From the NCBI RefSeq assembly GCF_902167145.1, contig NC_050100.1:192565439-192629438 (forward strand): a stretch of 64,000 nucleotides of DNA. The letters run 5' to 3'. The notes under the pieces were generated by a model. It was not told where the DNA came from and ran no database searches. It worked only from the letters and a program-made list of their open reading frames with translations. The first letter of the stretch is position 1. Each line of letters starts with the position of its first letter. This DNA is from Zea mays (lineage: Eukaryota > Streptophyta > Magnoliopsida > Poales > Poaceae). Position numbers and translations under genes: made by a program. Of this stretch, positions 54,607 through 64,000 are shown piece after piece.

Positions 54607-57340
54607 ATGGCGACCGACAACCCGCCCGCCGGCGGCGGAATCGACGACGTCTTCCCCACGTGGCGGAAGAACAACATTCAGGTTTGTCCCGTCACCTCCC
54701 ACGCCGACGGAGGAGGAGGCGGGGCAACCAAGGCCAAGCAGGAGGCGGCACCTCGTCGGCTGTCGAGCGAGTCAATGGCGCCGGCGCCCCAACGGGGGAC
54801 ACGTCGGGCATCAACCTCGCGTCTGAGATGAAGACGAGCGCTGTTTCCCCGCAACACGCCAACTCCAAGCGGACGGACGACGCCAGCACGCTCGCAAAGG
54901 ACTTGCTGGGCGTCACCCTCGTACCTGAGACGATGGTGCAGTCTGCCCCTGACGTGATCTCGTCACCGCCCGTCGACCAAGAGGTACCGACTGATTCCCA
55001 TCTCGTGCCTTTTGGATTCAGCCTCGACCCACCAAGTGACTTCGCTTCGGTGGACACTTTCATAGAGGCGTGTCCAAACCCTCCGGGGTACCTTATGCGG
55101 TCACCCTGGGACCGGCTGACAGCCGTCTCGACCTAAGGGCCCTCGGGTTTCAAGGAAGATGACGGGCCCGACTTTTGTTGGAATTTCTCCAGACTTGGCA
55201 ACCCCGGTGCCATGCAGGACTTCATGACCGCATGCGACTACTGCCTTTCCGACTATTCCAACGGTAGCCGCAGCCTCAGCGACGAGGACTGCAGCCCAAG
55301 TCGTGAATGTTTCCACGTCGATCTAGGGGGTCCCAGCGAAGGCAACCATCTTGGTATACCGGAAAACGGCGATCCCCCTAGGCCTGCGCCTCGCGTTGGC
55401 ATCCTTCGGGAGCTAGCTGTGGTCCCAGTCCCTACGGGGGGTCAGGACACACAACTCGAGCTAATCCGCGAGATGCAGGCCAGGCTCGACGAGGGAGCAG
55501 GAACACTTGAGCCGTACCATCGAGACATCGGGTAGGAATGGGCAGGCCAAGCTCCGGCCAGAGAAGCGCGTCATCTACCCCAGGGCATCCAGCACCGCAT
55601 CGCCGACGATGTCAGGGGACTCAGGGCAAGGCTGCCACCGGCTTCCAGTGGGGTCGTCCAGAACCTGGCTGCATCGGCAATACTTCTCCGCGCGATGCCG
55701 GAGCCATCAACCACCGAAGGGCGGCGTATCCAGGGAGAGCTCAAGAATCTCCTGGAGGATGCCGCGGTCCGACGGGCCGAAAGCTCTGCCTCCCGAAGGC
55801 AGGGCTACCCCTCGGAGCATCGCGTCGCGACTTCCCGATTCATGCGGGAAGCTTCGGTCCACACCGGGCGCACGCGCAACACAACGCCTGTGGCCCCGGA
55901 TCGCCTCGGCAACGAGCACCATCACCGCAACCGTCGAACCCACCTCGACGAGAGGGTGCGCCGAGGCTACCACCCCAGACGTGGGGGACGCTACGACAGC
56001 GGGGAGGATCGGAGTCCCTCGCTCGAACCACCCGGTCCGCAGGCCTTCAGCCGAGCCATACGACGGGCGTCGTTCCCGACCCGGTTCCGAACCCCGACTA
56101 CCATCACCAAGTACTCGGGGGAGACAAGGCCGGAACTGTGGCTCGCAGACTACCGGCTGGCCTACCACCTGGGTGGAACGGACGATGACAACCTCATCAT
56201 CCGCAACCTCCCCCCGTTCCTCTCCGACACCTAGAGATGGCAATGGGTACCCGCGACCCGATACCCGATGGGTATTTACTCCATTAGGGTATGTATGTGG
56301 GCTAAATATTCTACCCGTGGGTCTGTTATTGGGCAAAAATCTTCACCCAATGGGTAAACGGGTATTAGAACGTTCCACCTTCACCCATACCCGTTAACCC
56401 ATGGGTATAAAATACCTAATATAAACTTAGCCCAAGCATGAACTTAGACTTTAGTCATCCATCTTTTTTACTATTTAATAACCTTTTAGGCCATTATGTC
56501 ATAAAAGGCTTAACGACAATTTAATGACTATGTAATGTAACATGTAATTCACCCAATGTGTGTTGAATGGATGGTTAAATTATGCTATAAATTTTGTAAT
56601 GGTATTTAGATGGATACACTTGATATTTGTATAATATAATATTTTGATAGATGTTTAATTTTTGTGGATACGGGTGACCCGATGGGTGACCCATACCCAC
56701 GTGGGTATGGGTATGGGGGTAAATCCATACCCACTAGTGTATATGGGTGACCCGGTGGGGTTATTTTTTTTATTGTGGGTATGGGTATGGTGTAGTAATA
56801 CCCGGTGGGTATTTACCCATTGCCATCTCTACCGACACCGCTCGAGCCTGGCTAGAGCATCTGCCTCCGGGGCAGATCTCCAACTGGGACGACCTGGTCC
56901 AAGCCTTCGCCGGCAACTTCCAGGGCACGTACGTGCGCCCTAGGAACTCCTGGGATCTTCGAAGCTGCCACCAGCAGCCGGGAGAGTCTCTCCGGGACTA
57001 CATCCGTCGATTCTCGAAGCAGCGCACCGAGCTGCCCAACGTCACCGACTCGGATGTCATCGGCGCGTTCCTCGTCGGCACCACCTGCCGCGACCTGGTG
57101 AGCAAGCTGGGTCGCAAGACCCCCACCAGGGCGAGCGAGCTGATGGACATCGCCACCAAGTTCGCCTCTGGCCAGGAGGCGGTTGAGGCCATCTTCCGGA
57201 AGGACAAGCAGCCCCAGGGCCGCCAGCCGGAAGATGTCCTCGAGGCGTCCACTCAGCGCGGCACCAAGAAGAAGGGCAAGAAGAAGTCGCAAGCGAAACA
57301 CGCCGCCGCTGACGCGGACCTTGTCGCCGCCGCTGAGTCA
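54607..57340 (+). pseudogene. gag: Gag of the Huck-like element, disrupted
   Basis: Starts at ATG 54607 (MATDNPPAGGGIDDVF). A frameshift lies between about 54700 and 54780. In-frame stops follow at 55134-55136 (TAA) and 55533-55535 (TAG). A 600-bp hAT element sits at 56232-56831. Leaving out the insertion and one 8-bp duplicate, the frame carries on from NLPPFLSDT to ARAWLEHLPPGQISNWDDLV, the conserved gypsy Gag core, followed by ESLRDYIRRFSKQRTELPN. A basic Lys-rich segment ends this part. A one-base loss near 57340 shifts the frame before the CP-YHQGPVKHTLEEC region, which corresponds to the Cys/His knuckle. Confidence 0.85.
56232..56831. mobile_element. hAT-type non-autonomous element, copy 2
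   Basis: Same termini as the copy at 38112 (TAGAGATGGCAATGGG and CCCATTGCCATCTCTA) and the same orientation, 600 bp. The 8-bp duplication CCGACACC (56224-56231 and 56832-56839) is perfect. It interrupts the gag frame without any other loss, so it arrived after the Huck-like element. Confidence 0.94.
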
Positions 57341-60300
57341 AGAACCCTCGGAAACCTCCCGGAGGCGCCAATCTCTTCGACAAGATGCTCAAGGAGCCAT
57401 GCCCCTATCATTAGGGGCCCGTCAAGCACACCCTTGAGGAGTGCGCCATGCTTCGGCGCCACTTTCACAAGGCCGGGCCACCTGCGGAAGGTGGCAGGGC
57501 CCACAACGACGATAAGAAGGAAGATCACAAGGCAGGGGAGTTCCCCGAGGTCCACGACTGCTTCATGATCTACGGTGGGCAAGTGGCGAACGCCTCGGCT
57601 CGGCACCGCGAGCAAGAGCGTCGGGAGGTCTGCTCGGTAAAGGTGGCGGCGCCAGTCTACCTAGACGACAAGCCCATCACCTTCGACCAGGGCGACCATC
57701 CCGACCGCGTGCCGAGCCCGGGGAAATATCCGCTCGTTGTCAACCCCGTCATTGGCAACGTCAGGCTCACCAAGGTCCTCATGGACGGAGGCAGCAGCCT
57801 CAACATCATCTACACCGAGACCCTCGGACTCCTGCGGATCCATCTGTCCTCGGTCCGGGCAGGCGCGGCGCCTTTTCACGGGATCATCCCCGGGAAACGC
57901 GTCCAGCCCCTCGGACAACTCGATCTACCCGTCTGCTTTGGGACTCCCTCCAACTTCTGAAGGGAAACCCTCACGTTCGAGGTGGTCGGGTTCCGAGGAA
58001 CCTACCACGCAGTGCTGGGGAGGCCATGCTACGCCAAGTTCATGGCCGTCCCCAACTACACCTACCTCAAGCTCAAGATGTCGGGCCCCAACGGGGTCAT
58101 CACCATCGGCCCCACGTATCGACACACATACGAATGTGACGTGGAGTGCGTGGAGTACGCCGAGGCCCTCGCCGAATCCGAGGCCCTCATCGCCGACCTG
58201 AAGAGCCTCACCAAGGAGGCGCTAGACGTGAAGCGCCATGCCGGCAACTTCGAGTCAGCAGAGACGGTTAAGTCTGTCCCTCTCAACCCCAACAACGACG
58301 CCTCCAAGCAGATCCGGATCGGCTCCGAGCTCGACCCCAAATAGGAAGCAGTGCTCGTCGACTTTCTCCGCGCAAACGCCGACGTTTTCGCGTGGAGTCC
58401 CTCGAACATGCCCGGCATACCGAGGGATGTCGCCGAGCACTCGATGGATATCCGAGCCGGAGCCCGACCCGTGAAGCAGCCTCTGCGCGGATTCGACAAA
58501 GAAAAGCGCAGAGCCATCAACGAGGAGATCCACAAGCTGATGGCTGCAGGGTTCATCAAAGAGGTATTCCATCCCGAATGGCTTGCCAACCCTGTGCTTA
58601 TGAGAAAGAAAGGAGGGAAATGGCGGATGTGTGTAGACTACACTGGTCTAAACAAAGCATGTCCAAAAGTTCCCTACCCTCTGCCTCGCATCGATGAAAT
58701 CGTGGATTCCACTGCTGGGTGCGAAACCCTGTCTTTCCTCGATGCCTACTCAGGGTATCACCAAATCAGGATGAAAGAGTCTGACCAGCTCACGACTTCT
58801 TTCATCACACCTTTCGGCATGTACTGCTACGTTACTATGCCGTTTGGTTTGAGGAATGCGGGTGCGACATACCAAAGGTGCATGAACCACGTGTTCGACC
58901 AACACATCGGTCGAACGGTCGAGGCTTACGTCGATGACATCGTAGTCAAGATGAGGAAAGCCTCCGACCTCCTTTCCGACCTTGAAGCGACATTCCAGTG
59001 TCTCAAGGCGAAAGGCGTAAGACTCAACCCCGAGAAGTGTGTCTTCGGGGTCCCCCGAGGCATGCTCTTGGGGTTCATCGTCTCCGAACGGGGCATCGAG
59101 GCCAACTCGGAGAAAATCGCGGCCATCACCAACATGGGGCCCATCAAGGACTTGAAAGGCGTACATAGGGTCATGGGATGCCTTGCGACTCTGAGCCACT
59201 TCATCTCGCGCGTCGGTGAAAGAGGCCTACCTCTGTATCGCCTCTTGAGGAAGGCCGAGTGCTTCACTTGGACCCCCGAGGCCGAGGAATCCCTCGGGAA
59301 CCTGAAGGCGCTCCTCACGAACGCACCCATCTTGGTGCCCCCCCCCGCTGCCGGAGAATCCCTCTTGATCTACGTCGCCGCTACCACTCAGGTGGTCAGC
59401 GCCGCGATCGTGGTTGAGAGGCGAGAAGAGGGGCATGCATTGCCCGTCCAGAGGCCAGTCTACTTCATCAGTGAGGTACTGTCCGAGACCAAGATCCGCC
59501 ACCCACAAATTCAGAAGCTGCTGTACGCGGTGATCCTGACGCGGCGGAAGTTGCGACACTACTTCGAGTCTCATCCGGTGACTGTGGTGTCATCCTTCCC
59601 CCTGGGGGAGATCATCCAGTGCCGAGAGGCCTCGGGTAGGATTGCAAAGTGGGCGGTGGAAATCATGGGCGAGACAATCTCATTTGCACCTCGGAAGGCC
59701 ATCAAGTCCCAAGTCTTGGTGGACTTTGTGGCTGAATGGGTCGACACCCAACTTCCAGCAGCTCTGATCCAACCGGAACTCTGGACCATGTTTTTCGATG
59801 GGTCGCTGATGAAAACAGGGCAGGCGCGGGCCTGCTGTTCATCTCGCCCCTTGGGAAGCACCTACGCTACGTGCTACGCCTCCATTTTCTGGCGTCCAAC
59901 AATGTGGCCGAGTACGAGGCTCTGGTCAACGGGTTGCGCATCGCCATCGAGCTAGGGGTCCGACGCCTCGACGCTCGCGGCGACTCGCAACTTGTCATCG
60001 ACCAAGTCATGAAGAACTCCCACTGCCGCGACCCGAAGATGGAAGCCTACTGCGACGAGGTTCGGTGCCTAGAAGACAAGTTCTATGGGCTCGAGCTCAA
60101 CCACATCGCCCGACGATACAACGAGACTGCGGATGAGCTGGCTAAGATAGCCTCGGGGTGAACAACGGTTCCCCCGGACGTCTTCTCCCGAGACCTACAT
60201 CAACCCTCAGTCAAGACCGACGACACGCCCGAGCCCGAGGCACCCTCGGCTCAGCCCGAGGCACCCTCAGCCCCCGAGGGTGAGGCACTGCGTGTCGAGG

Positions 60301-61574
60301 AAGAGCGGAGCGGGGTCACGCCTAATCGAAACTGGCAGACCCCGTACCTGCAGTATCTCCACCGAGGAGAGCTACCCCTCGACCGAGTCGAAGCTCGGCG
60401 ATTGGCGCGGCGCGCCAAGTCGTTCGTCTTGCTGGGGGACGAGAAGGAGCTCTATCACCACAGCCCCTCAGGCATCCTCCAGCGATGCATATCCATCGCC
60501 GAAGGCCAGGAGCTCTTACAAGAAATACACTCGGGGGCTTGCGGTCATCACGCAGCGCCCCGAGCCCTTGTTGGAAACGCCTTCCGACAAGGTTTCTACT
60601 GGCCGACCGCGGTGGCCGACGCCACTAGAATTGTCCGCACCTGCCAAGGGTGTCAATTCTATGCAAGGCAGACCCACTTCCCCGCTCAGGCTCTGCAGAC
60701 GATACCCATCACCTGGCCATTTGCTGTGTGGGGTTTGGACCTCGTCGGTCCCTTGCAGAAGGCACCCGGGGGCTACACGCACCTGCTGGTCGCCATCGAC
60801 AAATTCTCCAAGTGGATCGAGGTCCGACCCCTAAACAGCATCAGGTCCGAACAAGCGGTGGCATTCTTCACCAACATCATCCATCGCTTTGGGGTCCCGA
60901 ACTCCATCATCACCGACAATGACACCCAGTTCACCGGCAGAAAGTTCCTGGACTTCTGCGAGGATCATCATATCCGAGTGGACTAGGCCGCCGTGGCTCA
61001 TCCCATGACGAATGGGCAAGTGGAGCGCGCCAACGGCATGATTCTGCAAGGACTCAAGCCACGGATCTACAACGACCTCAACAAGTTCGGCAGGCGATGG
61101 ATGAAGGAGCTCCCCTCAGTGGTCTGGAGTCTCAGGACAACGCCGAGTCGAGCCACGGGCTTCACACCGTTCTTTCTAGTCTATGGGGCCGAGGCCATCT
61201 TGCCCACAGACTTAGAATACGGTTCCCCAAGGGCGAGGGCCTACGACAACCAAAGCAATCGAGCTGGCCGAGAAGACTCACTGGACCAGCTTGAAGAGGC
61301 TCGGAACATGGCCTTACTACACTCGGCGCGGTATCAGCAGTCCCTGCGACGCTACCACGCCCGAGGGGTTCGGTCCCGAGACCTCCAGGTGGGCGACTTG
61401 GTGCTTCGGCTGCGACAAGACGCCCAAGGGCGGCACAAGCTCACGCCTCCCTGGGAAGGGCCGTTCGTCATCACCAAGGTTCTGAAGCCCGGGACGTACA
61501 AGCTGGCCAACAGTCAAGGCGATGTCTACATCAACGCTTGGAACATCCGACAGCTACGTCGCTTCTACCCTTAA
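57341..61574 (+). pseudogene. pol: Pol of the Huck-like element, disrupted
   Basis: In order: aspartic protease with DGGS in place of DTG (VLMDGGSSLNIIYTETL, near 57777), reverse transcriptase with YVDDI near 58930, RNase H, a second archaeal-type RNase H (MFFDGSL... near 59790 to AKIASG near 60155), integrase finger (HSGACGHH...CQGC near 60530-60650), catalytic core (GLDLVGPL, ITDNDTQF, NGQVERANG), and a C-terminal tail ending RQLRRFYP. Lesions: in-frame stops at 57958 (TGA), 58342 (TAG), 60159 (TGA) and 60984 (TAG), and a one-base loss near 59822. All stops can come from single transitions at CGA, CAG or TGG codons, as expected of methylated DNA. Confidence 0.92.
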
Positions 61575-61739
61575 GATTCTTTCAAGTTGTTCGTACACCT
61601 CATTCACACACAAAGTCTAACCATCAAGGAAGGGTCAGCCTTACCTCGGCAAAGCCCGACCCTCCCTCGGGGGCTAGAAGGGGGGAACCCCCTCTGCATC
61701 AAAATTTTCCTCGAAAAAGGTCTTTTCTGCTAGAACGTC

Positions 61740-62741
61740 TTTCGTGCTTTTCGACTACTTCGAAAGTGGGATCCTAAAAACGACGGAGTACACGTAAGCA
61801 GCCAAGGCTGACCGAGCCGAGGGACTCCTACGCCTCCGGGATACGGATACCTCACTCATCACCTTCTGCGATAAGTAACTCACGCTCGGATAAGCGATTC
61901 CGCGGACCGAACAAGTCTTCACGCTCGAAAACTCTTCTGCCGAAATGATTTTTCGGGCCTTCTCGACTATATCGATAGCATAATCCTACAGATGAGTAAG
62001 AGAACACGTAAGCGGCAAGGCCGACCGAGCTGAGGGACTCCTACGCCTCCGGGATACGGATACCTCACTCATCACCTTTCGTGAAAAGTAACTCTCACTC
62101 GGACAAACAGTTCTGTTACCAACAAATGAGTCCAGATACTCGAAACAGAAGGAAAAGAAATGCAGCTTTACAACACGACGACAGTATGTTTGGGCCTCGG
62201 CGGCCGCAGAAAACATACGCGCACTACAAGATAAACCGATCCTGCAGGCTCGGACCTTGACGAAGGGGGAGCAGCAGCACCCTCGGCGTGAACTACACCT
62301 TCGGCGAAGTCCGACCGAGCCTCGGACGACAACGCGGTCGGAGGATCTCCACTCCGAAGGACGACATCAGCACCGCGCCTGGGCCATCGCCGCCAGGGTC
62401 TTCTCCAGGAATCCGGCCCAAGCAGACGGCTCGGCCGGCCGCCCCGAAGCCTCAGCCAGCTGTCCCCTGAGGACACCAGCCTGGCTCGTGGCCTTGGCAA
62501 CTCGACTTCGGCATCGATCCCGCCAGTGGACGGCCCGACCAGGCTCCGGCCGACGAAGTCTTCTTTTCGAGCCAACTTTGCCTCTGTCCATGCTAACACC
62601 GCTGCCTCCGACTTCGGCTCATCGAAGAGCGGCCGAGGGTTCCCTTAACTAAATAAGAGAGGTCTCGGGCGGCAAGGCCGACCGAGCCGAGGGACTCCTA
62701 CGCCTCCGGGATACGGATACCTCACTCGTCACCTTCGCACG
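61740..62741. repeat. Dispersed direct repeats in the Huck-like 3' region
   Basis: A module of about 70 bp (core GGGACTCCTACGCCTCCGGG followed by ATACGGATACCTCACTC) occurs at 61801-61870, 62013-62085 and 62670-62741. The first two are part of a larger repeat of about 212 bp that also includes the CTTCTCGACTA-CGTAAGC segment. The third is 655 bp further on. Confidence 0.87.
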
Positions 62742-63715
62742 AGGCAACTCACACTTGGTTAAGCGGTTCAGTTAGCCGACAGGCGAGTCCTAGTGCTCTA
62801 AATGAGGAAAAAACACGGCTCCGTGCCGAAAATACATACATGTTCAGGCCCCGACAGCCACAATGAACAGACACCGGCACTCAAGGTGCCATTACAAACG
62901 GAACTCTGGTTCCATCCCCGCGGGTATGAACAACCTCCACACCGGGGAGCCTGCGGGGCGACAAGCTTCCGGGCGACTCGCCAGCGACCTCTGCAGCAGC
63001 AGCCATGGTCTCAGGACGGACGCAGCCACCGGAAGGCTCTCGTTCGCGTCCCCACTCAAGGGACGCGAACCAGACATTAAAGCCAAAGAGCCGGAGGTCG
63101 GTCCGTAGGCGGCGCTGACGGCCTTGACGATGGAGAAGCTTTGTCCAGCTGCCACCACGTCAGCACCGACGGCGGCGTCCGCCTGTCCACCAACGCCGCA
63201 CCAGCGAGCGCGGGCCGCTCCAAAGCGCACCGGCAGGTCCTCGCTCCCGTCCTCGCCATGAAAGCGAGGATAGAGGACGGAATGTTGCATCCTAGCTGGG
63301 CAGCAACAGTTCGCCTTCCCCGGCATGGCTGGAGGACGCCTCCTCCACAGAGCTGGAGGATGGTTTCCACCACCAGAAGCTGGAAGAAGAGGTGGCCAGC
63401 TGACCCGTGCGGGAGGTAGAGCCCCGGCTCACCTCGCTCTCCGCCCCAGCAAGGATGATGAAGATCCTTGAAGCTGAGGGCGGGACCAAGATCGTAGCCT
63501 GGCTCGCTTCTCCCCACCATCGAACTGGTGGTCACCGTCTTGGGTGACCACCTACGAGGGGATGCAGCCGAGCTGTCTGATGAAAATCCTTGAAGCCGAA
63601 CGATGGCTGAAAGGTACCAACTTCCGCGAAGTTGTGTTCCTCCAACGACGACAAGGCGGAAGAACTGCGAGTGTTCCCCATCCGGGGGCTCGGAAGGTGG
63701 AAAGACGCGATGCAT
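62168..63715 (-). pseudogene. Antisense coding-like zone in the Huck-like 3' region
   Basis: The minus strand has long open stretches (62168-62599 and 63077-63715) and a shorter one (62367-62591). The shorter one reads like a helical coiled-coil protein (WRDRCRSRVAKATSQAGVLR...AWAGFLEKTLAAMAQ). The position, antisense between pol and the 3' LTR, parallels the spliced antisense gene of the Grande-like element at the other end of the window. GC-rich sequence gives long chance ORFs, no splice pattern could be fixed and no family was recognised, so this is tentative. Confidence 0.3.
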
Positions 63716-64000
63716 GAGGGGAGCGCAAAGACATTGTTGCCTTTCAAGGGGGTCACCCTCCTTTTAAAGGCAACTCTCCCCACTTGCGTCCTCAGCCATC
63801 GCGGGCTGAGTCTTCTCCAACACGCTCCAAGGTCCTCCCCCTACGGCACGAGGGCTGGGTCCCACGCGTCATGCAAGCTGGCCCAGGGCAGAAGAAGCCA
63901 AACCGCCACGCGCGGTGCGCGCAACTGCCCAGCGGTTACGAGCATTCCTCCACTTTCGCCCAGACCAGCGGGTGAAAGGGCGGACCGCCATGCAGGCGAC

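Larger units (their letters stand above)
53032..64000 (+). mobile_element. Huck-like Ty3/gypsy element (Tat lineage), 3' LTR off the right edge
   Basis: Plus-strand element: 5' LTR 53032-54425, primer site at 54427, gag (54607-57340 with a hAT insertion), pol to 61574, then at least 2.4 kb of 3' sequence with repeats. The TGTCAGGGACC start, the TTGGCGCGC primer site and the order Gag-protease-reverse transcriptase-RNase H-second RNase H-integrase fit the maize Huck/RIRE2 group. The coding region carries many stops and frameshifts, so this copy is dead. The 3' LTR is outside the window, so its age cannot be estimated. Confidence 0.87.
61575..64000 (+). other. 3' region of the Huck-like element
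   Basis: Non-coding on the plus strand. It contains the dispersed repeat described separately, an antisense coding-like zone at 62168-63715, and no LTR start, so the element continues beyond the window. Confidence 0.6.

Overview
The window is plant genomic DNA, almost certainly from maize or a close Zea/Andropogoneae relative. It has the composition of a highly repetitive grass intergenic region: nested LTR retrotransposons, MITE-like elements and a gene-fragment-carrying Helitron, with no intact ordinary host gene. Family names (Grande, Ji, Opie, Huck) come from remembered terminal sequences and architecture; no database was searched. By-eye LTR ages use the grass rate of 1.3e-8 substitutions per site per year.

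Layout, left to right. (1) 1-8152: the larger part of a Grande-like Ty3/gypsy (Tat-lineage) element on the minus strand. It has a 5' LTR at 7678-8152, one uninterrupted gag-pol frame (7637-1968), a 79-bp tandem array, and a spliced gene on the opposite strand (1-1025) between pol and the 3' LTR, which lies off the left edge. (2) 8153-9263: unassigned sequence. (3) 9264-15197: a minus-strand Ty1/copia-type element with two 269-bp LTRs differing at one base, a 5-bp target duplication and a decayed interior. (4) 15478-17506: part of a Tc1/mariner-like element with a broken transposase. A Helitron 5' end at 17507 interrupts it and carries the last exons of a GBF-interacting-protein-1-like (GIP1) gene. 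(5) About 19063-36153: a plus-strand gypsy element (Tekay/Del-like chromovirus derivative, non-autonomous) with about 3.5-kb LTRs. A second 8.1-kb non-autonomous gypsy element (24633-32748) sits six bases into its 3' LTR. (6) 36154-36505: a fragment of another LTR of the same family, into which a Ji-like Sirevirus (copia, minus) has inserted at 36506. The gag of the Ji-like element is interrupted by a complete Opie-like Sirevirus (43417-52872) with full-length gag and pol, and further on by a plus-strand Huck-like Tat gypsy element (53032 to the right edge). (7) Two copies of one hAT-type non-autonomous element (38112-38739 and 56232-56831), each with a perfect 8-bp target duplication, lie in the Ji-like 3' region and the Huck-like gag.

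Relative order from nesting: the 3.5-kb-LTR gypsy precedes the 8.1-kb gypsy inside it. The related LTR fragment precedes the Ji-like element, which precedes the Opie-like and Huck-like insertions. Each hAT copy is younger than its host element. The Grande-like and Opie-like elements keep long open coding frames and could be competent. The remaining elements are broken or appear to depend on proteins supplied in trans.
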